Notes under the pieces: model-generated
Told to the model about the DNA's origin: nothing
The model's input: only the letters and a program-made list of their open reading frames with translations
The model's database searches: none
Shown here: piece by piece, positions 12,123 through 24,300 of the stretch
Layout: each line of letters begins with the position of its first letter
Position numbering within the stretch: the stretch's first letter is position 1
Program-made: the position numbers and the translations under genes
Assembly: GCA_963170055.1 (NCBI GenBank)
Contig: CAUJGJ010000003.1
Span: 1,012,344 to 1,076,343, forward strand
Length of the DNA: 64,000 nt
Direction: 5' to 3'
From: Halisarca cf. caerulea
Lineage: Eukaryota > Porifera > Demospongiae > Chondrillida > Halisarcidae

Positions 12123-12389
12123 AACACCTTCCATTCAGCAACATACTATTCCATTCTACAAAAAATCAGCCTAGGATACACAAATCTGTGAACCCAAAGA
12201 GATAACAGCTGTTCCAGCTGCTATTCTACAACGAAAGTTGTTTACTTTAACATTGTTATTTGTTTTGAAACTTTAAAAACACAAAACAATGCATTTGATC
12301 TATCCTTTGATCTTCTGGTTTCACAAATTTGTGTACCTTAGGCTGATTCTTTTTATAATGGAAATGTACATTGCTTAATGGAAGGTGTT
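12123..12389. mobile_element. MITE with long TIRs, copy 1
   Basis: A 267-bp element with imperfect inverted ends of about 70 bp (AACACCTTCCATT... and ...AATGGAAGGTGTT), including an inverted AATCAGCCTA motif. ATTA flanks it on both sides. Copies at 25019-25285 and 58812-59077 have the same structure. Confidence 0.85.
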
Positions 12390-12542
12390 ATTAGTTGATG
12401 TTTGTCTGTATGAATTGTGCTGGTCTCTCAACAGTAAAACCAGCATGTCATGTGACATTATCCTCAGTACTTCACACTAGCTAGGATTTGGTGTGGCTCA
12501 CAAGTACAAGTGTTGATTGTGAATAAGAGTTCAAGTAGTTAC

Positions 12543-12800
12543 ATACCAACCTGTGTACATGCACCAACCTATGTACATGTACCAACCTGTGTACATGTAC
12601 CAACCTGTGTACAAGTATACCAACCTGTGTACAAGTACCAAAACCTGTGTACATGTACCAACCTGTGTACAAGTACCAAAACCTGTGTACATGTACCAAC
12701 CTATGTACATGTACCAACCTGTGTACATGTACCAACCAGTGTACATGCACCAACCTATGTACATGTACCAATCCGTGTATATATTTGCCAACCTATATGT
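12543..12800. repeat. 18-bp minisatellite, copy 1
   Basis: Tandem units CCAACCTGTGTACATGTA with some longer variants. Each unit carries the palindrome GTACATGTAC. The paralogue is at 59228-59875. Confidence 0.95.
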
Positions 12801-12904
12801 GTTTAGGTGTATTCTAAAGCTTCCTCACATCTGTTATACCACAGAACTGGAAGAAAAATTGGTTCTTGAACTTTGTCATTTCCATCTAAGCCTTACTAAT
12901 GTCA

Positions 12905-13690
12905 GGTGGCTCAATCACGGGATAAATGCATGACTAATAACTTAAAGGCGCCGAAAAATAACATTTTATCACTGTACAAACTGGGAAGCTCTATCATAAC
13001 AAATCTGGACATGTCTCACATGCTACCAAGGGCTTAACATCTATAGGTAGAGGCGTAAACCTTTTGAGAATTACCATTATTAATAAAAAAATGTAGTTTA
13101 TTTGCAAAGAAGTTCGTATGGTTTACCTAACCCCCACTAAAAAGCGAAAGGCTTTGGACGCAAGATGGTGGAATGCTTCTAAGACTATTTAATCACATAA
13201 ATCGCCATAGCGAAACATTTACTAACTTTTCCATGTGGAGGCATTGACAACTCTGCTCCAAAGCATAGATATGTAGAAACGACCCTCAAACAGCAAAATT
13301 CAAGCTAACTACAAGTAACTCGCAACAGGAGTAAAGGTTCATTTGTCTCCACATGGAAGAACTGTATATTACAAATGGTTTGAAGTTGGCACCTATAAAC
13401 TGTCTCCAGCTTGTTCCTTCATGTTGCGCTCTGCCAAAAACCAGAATTCCGAAAGACATTCAGATAGGTCACAGGCCAGCATATTACAGGGTTTAATGTT
13501 ACAACAGAAAACGTCACTAAACGTGGATTCGGTATTCGGATACGCCCGAATATGAGCCTGAATCACGAGATAAATGCATGACTAATATAACTTAAAGGCA
13601 CCAAAAAATAACATTTTATCACTATGCAAACTGGGAAGCTCTATCCTAACAAATTTGGACATGTCTTACATGCATGCTTCATTGTATTTC
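12905..13690. repeat. Composite interspersed repeat, blocks W-V-W, copy 1
   Basis: Block W (begins AATCACGGGATAAATGCATG, contains AACTGGGAAGCTCTATC) occurs at 12911 and again at 13558. Block V between them starts with ACCCCCACTAAAAAGCGAAA. Similar V and W blocks sit at 16770-17330. No coding exon is apparent. Confidence 0.75.
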
Positions 13691-13739
13691 CAAGGCAAAG
13701 GACAATCTCTGCGTACATACCTTAATTTGCATATCATAA

Positions 13740-15200
13740 CTCATTTATAATTTCACTTATGGCTCTGAAACTTGGTTGTTGGCATCCTTTATATGCCAAC
13801 AGCCCGAGTACCTGTGCCTTGGCTGCCAATGGTAAAATCAACTCTATCATACCCTCAGCACTCAACTATTTGCCATACAGCCCTCAAGTGTGAGCCAGTG
13901 CTTACAACTACTTAGCTAACCTGTACAGAGACAGTGGCACCAGTATGGCTGGTCCGGTTTAGGATGAACCACTTCTTACCTTATTTGTGTCCTTCTTAAA
14001 TTTGTCTAACTCTTCAGAGAAAAGTGCACCTTAACTTTGTAATAGTACTCACTGTACACCCTGGATGTCCCATTGACATATGCGTTGACGTATTGATTCC
14101 ACCATTTTTACCACATGTTGTGTGACAGTGCCTGAAAATGTCCATTCGTAGAGATTTTAATAGGCTAGCTAGGATGCCACGGTATGGGAACAGCTTTAAT
14201 GCCCAAGAAGGATTCTCAGAGTAGTCATAAGACAGAGGCGTAGTATCCTTTTCAGAGCCAGGATAGACTTACTAATTTCCACAAGCGAGAATTTAGAAAT
14301 TCAAACCTTGTTCTCCCTTTCAACATACTTGCTTACAATCTGGCTTCCTTATAATGCAATAACACCTTGACAACGTTTGTGTTCAGTGATGACTCAAGAG
14401 AGATTAAATCATTTGATGATGGGTCATGTTTACATGTGAATTATATACAGTGGGACACTCTTAATAGCATACGCCTCAGACCGGGAATATTCCATTATCT
14501 ACAACAGAATATATTGGCTTGTATGCAACGGGGATTAGAAACTGTATTTCTTTATCTGGAATATTCCTATAAGTGCTATTAAGAGGGTTCCACTGTATGT
14601 AAATGTTATTCAAATGGTTTCATCTCTCTTGAGTCATTGCTGAACTACCTAAAGTAGCAAATGAATTCGTTAGCTAAAGCCCATGCAGACCAGCAGCAGG
14701 TTTTTGGGAAAATTTGAGGACAACTATACACAGTGTTGACAATGTGTGATTTATTATTACATTGCTTGCATATACTGTAAGTGTACTTTATACATCACAT
14801 GGTGGATATGTACATCACATGGTGGATGTGTACATCACATGGTGGATGTGTACATCACATGGTGGATATGTACATCACATGGTGGATGTGTACATCACAT
14901 GGTGGATATGTACATCACATGGTGGATACGTACATCACATGGTGGATGTGTACATCACATGGTGAATATGTACATCACATGGTGGATATGTACATCACAT
15001 GGTGGATATGTACATCACATGGTGGATATGTACATCACATGGTGGATATGTACATCACATGGTGGATATGTACATCACATGGTGGATATGAACGATTGCA
15101 TCAAAGGAAATATTTATAGACTGTAGCCTGACCTCCTTTAAAGAGCCAGTGCCACCTCTGATGTATGTGACTAACTATAACTTGTAGGCATTAATCCATG
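13740..15200. repeat. Composite interspersed repeat, block Y, copy 1
   Basis: A block of about 1.4 kb beginning near GGCTCTGAAACTTGGTTGTT, with GCCCGAGTACCTGTG and CAGTGCTTACAACTACTTAG. It includes the 20-bp minisatellite at 14793-15088. Copies are at about 18130-19440 and 63010-64000. I see no protein-coding signal. Confidence 0.85.
14793..15088. repeat. 20-bp minisatellite in block Y, copy 1
   Basis: About 15 units of TACATCACATGGTGGATATG, with a G variant in several units. The same array recurs in the two other copies of block Y, so the satellite travels with the block. Confidence 0.95.
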
Positions 15201-15270
15201 TGTATGGTATTTGGAGGCATATGTTTAGTTTCTGTATCTATTTATCACTTGTAAGAATTCAAGAGCTTGT

Positions 15271-15734
15271 AACATGTTCTGAAGTAAATGTGAATATTCT
15301 GATTTAAACTCACCAAAGAATTAATGATTTGGACCAAAAACATGCAACCACAAACAACAAACAGTGACTTTTTCACAAATTTGTGATAATAATCAGCAGC
15401 CCAAATTGCTAAATCACAAATTTGTGAAAACTGAAAATCACAAATTTGTGAAAACCTGTTTGAGTTTGTTGATGATAGGGCAATAACCTGTGAAATATCA
15501 TACACTTGTAAGAAAACAGGCTAAAATGGACAATGCTGCTGGCCTAACATTTGCCAAGTTTTGACAACTATATTTGTTTTTCAACATACGTAGCTTGCTA
15601 AAAATGAGGCTGTTTTGCATAACAATATGCTTGTTTACTACAATCCCTGCAGATTTACTATGAAAACAGTATAAAAATTAGCAATTTTGGCTACAAGCTG
15701 AATCAGAATTCTCACATTTACTTCAGAACATGTT
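15271..15734. mobile_element. 464-bp MITE with ~35-bp TIRs
   Basis: Inverted ends AACATGTTCTGAAGTAAATG... and its complement. The interior carries three copies of the palindrome CACAAATTTGTG (about 15374, 15414 and 15437). No open frame of note. Confidence 0.8.
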
Positions 15735-15759
15735 TTGTCTGCATTTGAAAATTTCAATC

Positions 15760-17330
15760 TTTTTTACAGCTTCTGTCCTCAACTTGTAGTCGATACAGAG
15801 CGTCAAACAAGGGATTATACGCAAGTAGCTTATGCCCGAAAACGGGGAGGATTGTTTATGGTAAAGCAGACTTGTTTACATAGCAATTACATTGTTTACA
15901 TTAGAAGGAATTTCACGCAAGGGTCACATGATTTCAACGCTAAACGCCTTGAACAAAGTAAAACACTTCGAAATCAGAGGTCCAAAGGTGTTCTTTCATT
16001 GCTGATTTCGTTCTAAGCTTCTCTAGCGACGATTCCGTTCGTAATAAAATTTGTTAAGCAGCTATACTGCCAGTACGCACGGCTGTCTTGCTTGGTATGA
16101 CATAATCAAACCACATGACTGCATGTGATGTCAACCTACCGAGCAGTCAAGTTTGATAGGAAAACTTTAACGAAAATCCTGGTAGGAGAGATCTCTGAGT
16201 TTGGCTTTGAAACTTTAGTATGTTGTTCCTAAAGGACCAAACCTCCAAAATCGAATCTTGCAACTTTGTACGTCGTCCCATTCCTTTTATGTCCAGCGTC
16301 TTGTAGCCGAGGACCTTCTTTTTCAGCAGAAAACCCGGGACATAACAGCTGTGGAAAGGAGCTGCAAGATGCAAGATTCGATTTAGTAAGATTTCAAGCT
16401 GTGCTTTCGTTTGAACCTAGTTTTGTGAGCAAAAGCTCGGATCTTTACTACCAGAATTTGGCATTTTCACTTTTTTTGATATGGTAAAAGAAAACACGAC
16501 ATATATAACTAATGACTGTCGTATTATCTTTTTAGCGATTCAGATACTAAGCATATTATATGTTCTAGATACGGTAAAAGGAGTTATTAGAACATGTACT
16601 CGTATTCAAACAGAAAACAAGCCGAATATTTGAAGGACCACGAGGACAACGCCATTTTGTTTTATGTCCATAAATCAGACATAACATACCTGCGTAAGAT
16701 GTAGGTAGAGATGTTTGGATGATTACCTTTTGGAAAGCTTGCAATAATTGTGAAGAATTAAGCTACTAAGGTTTTCCTTACCCCTACTAAAAAGCGTAAC
16801 GCTTTGGGTGCTGCATGGCGGAATACTTCCAATACTATTTTTTCACATAATTCGCTATAACAAAACATTTACTAACTTTTCCATGCGGTTGAGTTGACCA
16901 TTTGTTTCCGAAGCCGAGATCTGATCAATTGGTCCTCAGAAGCCAACATTCAAAGCTCCTGTAACTTGGGACAAGAACAAAGCTCTCTCTCTTCCACATG
17001 AAAAAGTTGTATGTTTCAAATGGCTCAAAGTTCGCACCAAGAAACTGTCTCCAGCTTGTTCCCTCACATAGAACCCAGCCGAAAACTAAAATTTAGAAGA
17101 ACATCGAGTTAGGTCACAGGCCAGCATGTGACAGAGCAAACCGTGATGACAGAAAACATCACTAAATGCGCTAAGTCAGCATTTGTATACGCTCGAGTAT
17201 TAGTCCAAATCACGAGATAACTGCGTGATTAATAACTGTAGGCGCCAAAAAATTACATTTTATCACTATGGAAACTGGGAAATGCCATCATAACAGATCC
17301 TGGACATGTCCCACATGCGAAATGTCAAAC
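15760..17330. repeat. Composite interspersed repeat, blocks Z-V-W, copy 2
   Basis: Block Z (15760-16700; AGAGCGTCAAACAAGGG, CCTTTTATGTCCAGCG, CATAACATACCTGCG) is diverged but collinear with 60900-62930. Blocks V and W follow at 16770-17330. No exon is supported. Confidence 0.65.
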
Positions 17331-18129
17331 TGGCCAAGTTTATAACCGTAGCGTAGAATCAGCGATTGTTGGGGAAGGCTTTGCAAAGTTTTATTTCCGT
17401 TCTTTGATATACTATCTGTGGACGCGACATTATATATGATATCGCAATGATTTACGACGTGTATGGGGAATTACAATGACAGGCTAGCGAGATAATGGTA
17501 TTCATAAGGTTGTGGCTGTGACGTGTTTTCCGTATTCGACACTATAGAATGGCCACACTCACCGAGAGAAAATTTAGAGTCTTGGAACTAACAAACTACT
17601 GGGTGGATGGACCTGAAAATCACCAGAGATGTTCTTCAAATAGTATAAAATGAATATCTGTAATAAAGACTATTTTTTCGAAATTTAAATTTCTTCAAGG
17701 TTTCGCCTTCTCCGCATTGTTTCCTGTAAACGGTTTGGTTACCTTTTTGCTGTGCACATCACATATTACTATAAGAGTTAAGCAACCTTCCAACTCCTCC
17801 CCTCACCCCTTACAACTCCTCCCCTCACCCTTCCAATTCCTCCCCTGACTCCTTCAAGCTCCTCCCCTGACCCCTTCCAACTCCTCCCCTCACCCCTTCC
17901 AATTCCTCCCCTCACCCTTCCAACTTCTCTACTGACCCCTTGCAACTCCCCTGCCCCTTGAATATTCCTAGACCCACCAAATGCTGTATGGACAAAGATC
18001 AACTTTGGATTGTAATGTCACTTGCCAAAGACATGTATACATATCTCATTATTCATCACATGTGGTCTGCATCACTAGATCTTTGCTGTACTACTTGTGA
18101 GCTTTGTTGTTGAGCATGGAACTGCGAGA
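17331..18129. other. Non-coding stretch with a short 22-bp-type satellite
   Basis: About 17785-17960 carries eight or so imperfect units of CAACTCCTCCCCTCACCCCT type, the same family as the large array at 19475-21003. The bases after it (ATGTATACAT..., GTGGTCTGCATCACTAGATC) also recur after the large array at about 21090-21150. The rest shows no gene. Confidence 0.75.
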
Positions 18130-19440
18130 AAATTGGTTCTGAAACTGGGTTGTTGGCATCCTTAATATGCCATACAGCCCGAGTACCTGTGTCTCGGCTG
18201 CCAATGGTAAAATTAGTCCCAGATTCATACCCTCAGCATTTAACAATTTGTCATACAGCCCTCAAGTGTAAGCCAGTGCTTACAACTACTTAGCTAACCT
18301 GTACAGGGACAGTGGCACCAGTGTAGCCAGTCTGGCTTAGGCTGAACCACTTTTTATAGCTTACTTGGATCCTTGTTAAATTTGTCTAACTCTTCAGAGA
18401 AAATTATTGCACCTTAACTTTGTAATTGTACTCACTGTACATCCTAGACGTCCCATTGACATACACGTTGATGTATTGATTCCACCATTTTTACCACGTG
18501 TTGTGTGACAGTGCCTGAAAATGTCCATTCGTAGAGATTTTAATAGGCTAGCTAGGATGCCACGGTATGGGAACAGCTTCAATGTCCAAGAACGACTCTC
18601 AGAGTAGTCATAAGACAGAGGTGTAGTATTCTCTCCATAGCCAGGATAGACTTACTAATTTTCCATACGTGACAATTTAGGAAATCCAACCTTGTTCTCC
18701 CTTTCAACATACTTGGTTACAATCAGGTCTTGGCTTCCTTACAATGCAATCACACCTTGACAATGTTTGTGTTCAACGGTGACTCAAGAGAAATTAAACC
18801 ATTTGTTGATAGTGCATGTTTACATGTAATGTTATTAAGATGGTTTCATCTCTTTTGAGTCATCGCTAAATTACCTAAAGTAGCAAGTGAATTCGGTAGC
18901 CAAAGCCCACATGCAAAACAGCTACATGTTTTGAAAATTTTGAGGAAAACTGTATTGTGTGATTTATTATTACATTGCTTGCATACTGTAAGTGTACTTT
19001 ATACATCACATGGTGGATATGTACATCACATGGTGGATATGTACATCACATGGTGGATATGTACATCACATGGTGGATATGTACATCACATGGTGGATAT
19101 GTACATCACATGGTGGATATGTACATCACATGGTGGATATGTATACATCACATGGTGGATATGTACATCACATGGTGGATGTGTACATCACATGGTGGAT
19201 ATGTACATCACATGGTGGATATGTACACGTCATGGTGGATATATACTTCACATGGTGGTTATGTACGATTGCATCAAATGAAATATTCATTGACTATAGC
19301 CTGACCACCTTTAAAGAGCTGGTGCCACCTCTGATGTATGTGATTAGCTATAACTTGTAGGTATTAATCCATGTGTATGGTATTTGGATACATGTGTTTA
19401 GTTTCTGTATCTATTTATAGTAGTCACTTGTCAAAAGAGC
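18130..19440. repeat. Composite interspersed repeat, block Y, copy 2
   Basis: Collinear with 13740-15200 and 63010-64000, including the 20-bp minisatellite at 18999-19265. Confidence 0.85.
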
Positions 19441-19474
19441 TTGTCTGTGTTTAAGGACAACTATATAACTAAGA

Positions 19475-21003
19475 GTTAAGCAACCTTGCAACTCCTCCCC
19501 TCACCCCTTCCAACTCCCCCCCTCACCCCCTCCAACTCCTCCCCTCACCCCTTCCAACTCCTCCCTTCGCCCCTTTCAACTCCTCCCCTCACCCCTTCCA
19601 ACTCCACCCTCGACCCTTCCAACTCTTTCCCTTACCCATTCCAACTCCTCCCCTCACCCCTTCCAACTCCTCCCTTCGCCCCTTCCAACTCCACCCTCAA
19701 CCCTTCCAACTCTTTCCCTTACCCATTCCAACTCCTCCCCTCACACCTTCCAGTTCCTCCCCTCACCCCTTCCAACTCCTCCCCTCATCCCTTCCAACTC
19801 CTCCGCTCACCTCTTTCAACTCCTCCCCTCACCTCTTTCAACTCCTCCCCTCACCCCTTCCAAGTCCTCCCCTCACCCCCTTCCAACTCTTTCCCTCACC
19901 CCTTCCAACTCCTCCCCTCACACCTTCCAACTCCTCCCCTCACACCTTCCAACTCCTCCACTCACCCCTTCCAATTCCTCCCCTGACCCCTTTCAACTCC
20001 TCCCCTCACCCCTTCCAACTCCTCCCCTCACCCCTTCCAACTCCTCCCCTCACCCCCTCCAACTCCTCCCCTCACCCCCTCCAACTCCTCCCCTCACCCC
20101 TTCCAACTCCTCCCTTCGCCCCTTTCAACTCCTCCCCTCACCCCTTCCAACTCCACCCTCAACCCTTCCAACTCTTTCCCTCACCCCTTCCAACTCCTCC
20201 CCTCACCCCTTTCAACTCCTCCCTTCACCCCTTTCAACTCCTCTCTTCGCCCCTTCCAACTCCTCCCCTCACCACTTCCAACTCCTCTCCTCACCTCTTT
20301 CTACTCCTCCACTCACCCCTTCCAATTCCTCCTCTCACCCCTTCCAACTCCTCCCCTCACCCCTTCCAACTCCTCTCTTGACCCCTTCCAACTCCTCCCC
20401 TCACCCCTTCCAACTCCTCCCCTCACCCCCTCCAACTCCTCCCCTCACCCCTTCCAACTCCACCCTCAACCCTTCCAACTCTTTCCCTCACCCCTTCCAA
20501 CTCCTCCCCTCACCCCTTTCAACTCCTCCCTTCACCCCTTTCAACTCCTCTCTTCGCCCCTTCCAACTCCTCCCCTCACCACTTCCAACTCCTCTCCTCA
20601 CCTCTTTCTACTCCTCCACTCACCCCTTCCAATTCCTCCTCTCACCCCTTCCAACTCCTCCCCTCACCCCTTCCAACTCCTCTCTTGACCCCTTCCAACT
20701 CCTCCCCTCACCCCTTCCAACTCCTCCCCTCACCCCCTCCAACTCCTCCCCTCACCCCTTCCAACTCCTCCCTTCGCCCCTTTCAACTCCTCCCCTCACC
20801 CCTTTCAACTCCTCCCCTCACCCCTTCCAATTCCTCCCCTCACCCCTTTCAACTCCTCCCCTCACCCCTTCCAACTCCTCCCCTCACCCCTTCTAACTCC
20901 TCCCCACACCCCTTCCAACTTCTCCCTGGACCCCTTCCAACTCCTCCACTGACCCCTTCCAACTCCTCCCCTCACCCCTTCCAACTCCTCCCCCGACCCC
21001 ATG
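19475..21003. repeat. 22-bp pyrimidine-rich minisatellite (~1.5 kb)
   Basis: About 70 imperfect units of CAACTCCTCCCCTCACCCCT plus TC. One strand is almost purine-free, so triplex or H-DNA structure is plausible. A higher-order duplication of about 325 bp is visible: the variant run around 20150-20380 is repeated almost exactly at 20450-20690. Confidence 0.95.
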
Positions 21004-21342
21004 AATATTCTTATACCCACCCCTATATACTGTTTGTGCAGTGTTGTATGGACAACGGTGACTTTGGATTCTCATGTCATGTGTCAAAGACATGTATACA
21101 TGTCTCACTATCCATCACATGTGGTCTGCATCACTAGATCTTTGCTGTACTACTTATGAGCTTTGTTATGTGAGACTACACTTTTAACAACCTTATTGTT
21201 GTTTCTATTTCAGCACTTTATTCAGCTATTCTCAGCAGAGGATTTTCAGTCCAAGCTCATGAAAGGTCAGCATACAATGAGTCATTTGCCCTCTACCCAC
21301 ATGGGTACATGTCTTGAAAGCATCCTCCTTCAACCTGTACAG

Positions 21343-24300
21343 CTGCAATTGATAAAGGTGGTTCTGTGGAAGTGGAGATTGTCAAAGTAGTGACTCTTGG
21401 ACCACCAGAAGCTGGCAAGACTCAACTGAAAAAAGCGTTAACCGGACAGTTTGAAAACTCAACACAAAGCACTCCAGTTTCCACTGAAGCCGATGTAGTT
21501 ATGGAGTGCTTTGTGGAAGGGGAATCCAAGTTTGCTTGGAAACAATTCAATTCATCCGAACTGCAATCCTCTCTGTGTGCCACAGTAGAGAAGAATATGT
21601 ACGACACTTCTCACAGTCAGTTTCATACAACGCAGAAGGACACAAACAAGGGGAAAGGACGAGTCCCACTTCCTGTAACCGGGGAAGAACGCCTCAATAC
21701 TGAACCTGTGCTAGAACCAGAGCAAGTATCAGTTGAGGGAGAGGTAGTGCACAGCAAAGAAGACACTACTTCACCTACCACACGTAAGGTAGACCTTCCA
21801 ACTGAAAGGGAATTTTCCGCTTTAACAAAAAGGGTTGTTCGCCAATATCCCCGAGAATTTGGAGATAATTACCTAAAGAAAGTTAAGCTGATCCACATGA
21901 TCGACAGTGGTGGACAGCCAGCCTTCCTTGATTTCCACCCTCTAGTTGCCACCAGCAGAGCCCTCTACCTACTAGTGTACAACTCACAGGAAGGTCTGCT
22001 TGCTTGCCCTGCACTCACGTACCGCAAACCCACTGAGTTCCCCACCAAATCCCTTCCAAATCCATCCCAGACCAATTTGGCCATGATCAAGAGGTCCTTG
22101 CACTCTCTTCACCACTGCAAGGATAAATTGTTGAAAATGGAAGATACAATGCGGGACCGCCTCGGTGACAATGTTACCATTGATCCTTCTGATGTGCTCC
22201 CAATCATTGTAGTGGGATCTCGAAAGGCCCAGCAGTGTCAAGAGGATCCTTCACATCTGTTGAAGTCACACTGCTGTAGCATCCCAATTTGGGACGACAC
22301 CCAACCGAATGTAGTTCTTGTGGATAGCCTTACTCCTTCCTGCAGTGGTGTCAAGGAGCTGCGGGAAACGATTTCCAAAACCGAATCAAAGTTTAAGATC
22401 CGTTTTCCCCTTTTGTGGTTCCACTGTCAGTTGATGTTCTGGTCAACTGATGACCCCTCCCTCTCTGCGCTGACATACCACCATCTCCAAAAGCTGTGTA
22501 TGAAGTACAAGTTTGTCTCTTCAGGTGAGGAGTTCCTTGCACTGATAACCACCTTCCACATGCTCGGTCTGTTTGTCTGTTCTGGCATTGATCGCATCAG
22601 AGAGGATCCAAACGATTCTGACAGCCTCTACAACTCTCCCATCTTCACCAAACCTGATGTTCTCTATCGGCAAATATCAAAAATTCTTGAAATTCCATTC
22701 CGTGACCTAGAAAGTCCTAAATGTAATCTTACACCTGCCCAGCGAAAGTCATTCAAAGATATCCAAAGAGAGGGAATTATCTCAGCAGCCTCCCTCCAAC
22801 TGTTGGGAGTCCCAGACATTCTGGGATCATTCACTGGATTCCACTCATACTTGCTACAGTCTCTGGTGAAGTGGGGATTGGCTGCTCAAGTATCACAAGA
22901 CTTAGGATTGGCTGCTCAAGTATCACAAGACTCACTTCAGCTCTTCATTCCATCCGTCCTGCCCACACGTTCTGAAGCCCATCGTGCTCTAAGTCAGAGC
23001 CCCATTCCACAGCTGGCTCTCACAATCATTGCTGGAAAGTCAAAAGAAGTTCTGACTACCATTACTGAAAAGTCAGATGATTCTTACCATCTTCCTCAAG
23101 GCCTTTTCTCTCACTTCATAGTTAGCCTCATAGAACACAAAGGTGGTGGCTATGAAGTGAGAAAGGGCAGAGGAAAGGCCGAACCGCGCTGTCGAGATGT
23201 TATGACACTTACCAAAGACGTCTGTCAGAAGACAGAATTCCCCTATACCATTTGTACTGTGGACAGCATTGACCATATCTCTGTCCACATTGTTCCAGGA
23301 CGGAAAGATGAGAAGGGACAACCAAAGTGGGACCATCGGGATTGTGCCATTATTGTCAGGGACATGAAGCAGTGCATGGAAGAGGCTTATTCAAGGCTGT
23401 ACCAGAGGTCAACTCAATCCCAAGTGATCCTCTGTTGTTTGTGCACCTGTGATCTTGCTAAGGACAAGAAGCATCTTGCTCGAGTAGATTGTGAGCGGCT
23501 GACCCTTCGCTGTTTGTCACAGGAGTGCTTAGGAGTCCATGAACAAGATTGCCAGGTAGACTTGAAGGCTATTCTGAAAGAAACCAATTGTAAGTGTCAC
23601 AGCATGCTTGACATACACTTCCATATGACAGGCATAGCAGTCAATTAGATATCTCAAGATTACAATTATTATGAAAAGCTGACCAAATACATTAAATATT
23701 GTTGCATAATACAGTGGTAGGGAAAAGGATCTGATCAGCCGTTAGCTCCCGTTCACATGTCAACATAATATGGATTGTATTCCTGGATTATTGACAGGCT
23801 TCACTGTAGTCAATAACATGCATGTATACAATTCAACCCATCACTTACTTGATCCACCTCATGTAGACACTTGATCCACCTCATGTAGACACTTGATCCA
23901 CCTCATGTAGACACTTGACCCACCTCATGTAGACACTTGATCCACCTCATGTAGACACTTGATCCACCTCATGTAGACACCTGATCCACCTCATGTAGAC
24001 ACTTGACCCACCTCATGTAGACACTTGATCCACCTCATGTAGACACTTGATCCACCTCATGTGGACACTTGACCCACCTCATGTAGACACTTGACCCACC
24101 TCATGTAGACACTTGATCCACCTCATGTAGACACTTGATCCACCTCATGTAGACACTTGATCCACCTCATGTAGACACTTGATCCACCTCATGCATGTAT
24201 AGACACTTGTGTGATTCTCATAAATGTGTGCAGGTCTGAAGGACAAACCACTGAAGAAAGATGCAAATATGGTCACCAAGGAAGCTGGCGGGAACAGGAG

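Noticed and set aside
14746..15126. Repetitive proteins over the 18-, 20-, 22- and 26-36-bp satellites
   Set aside because: The same reasoning applies: overlapping frames on both strands are equally open, so no frame is favoured.
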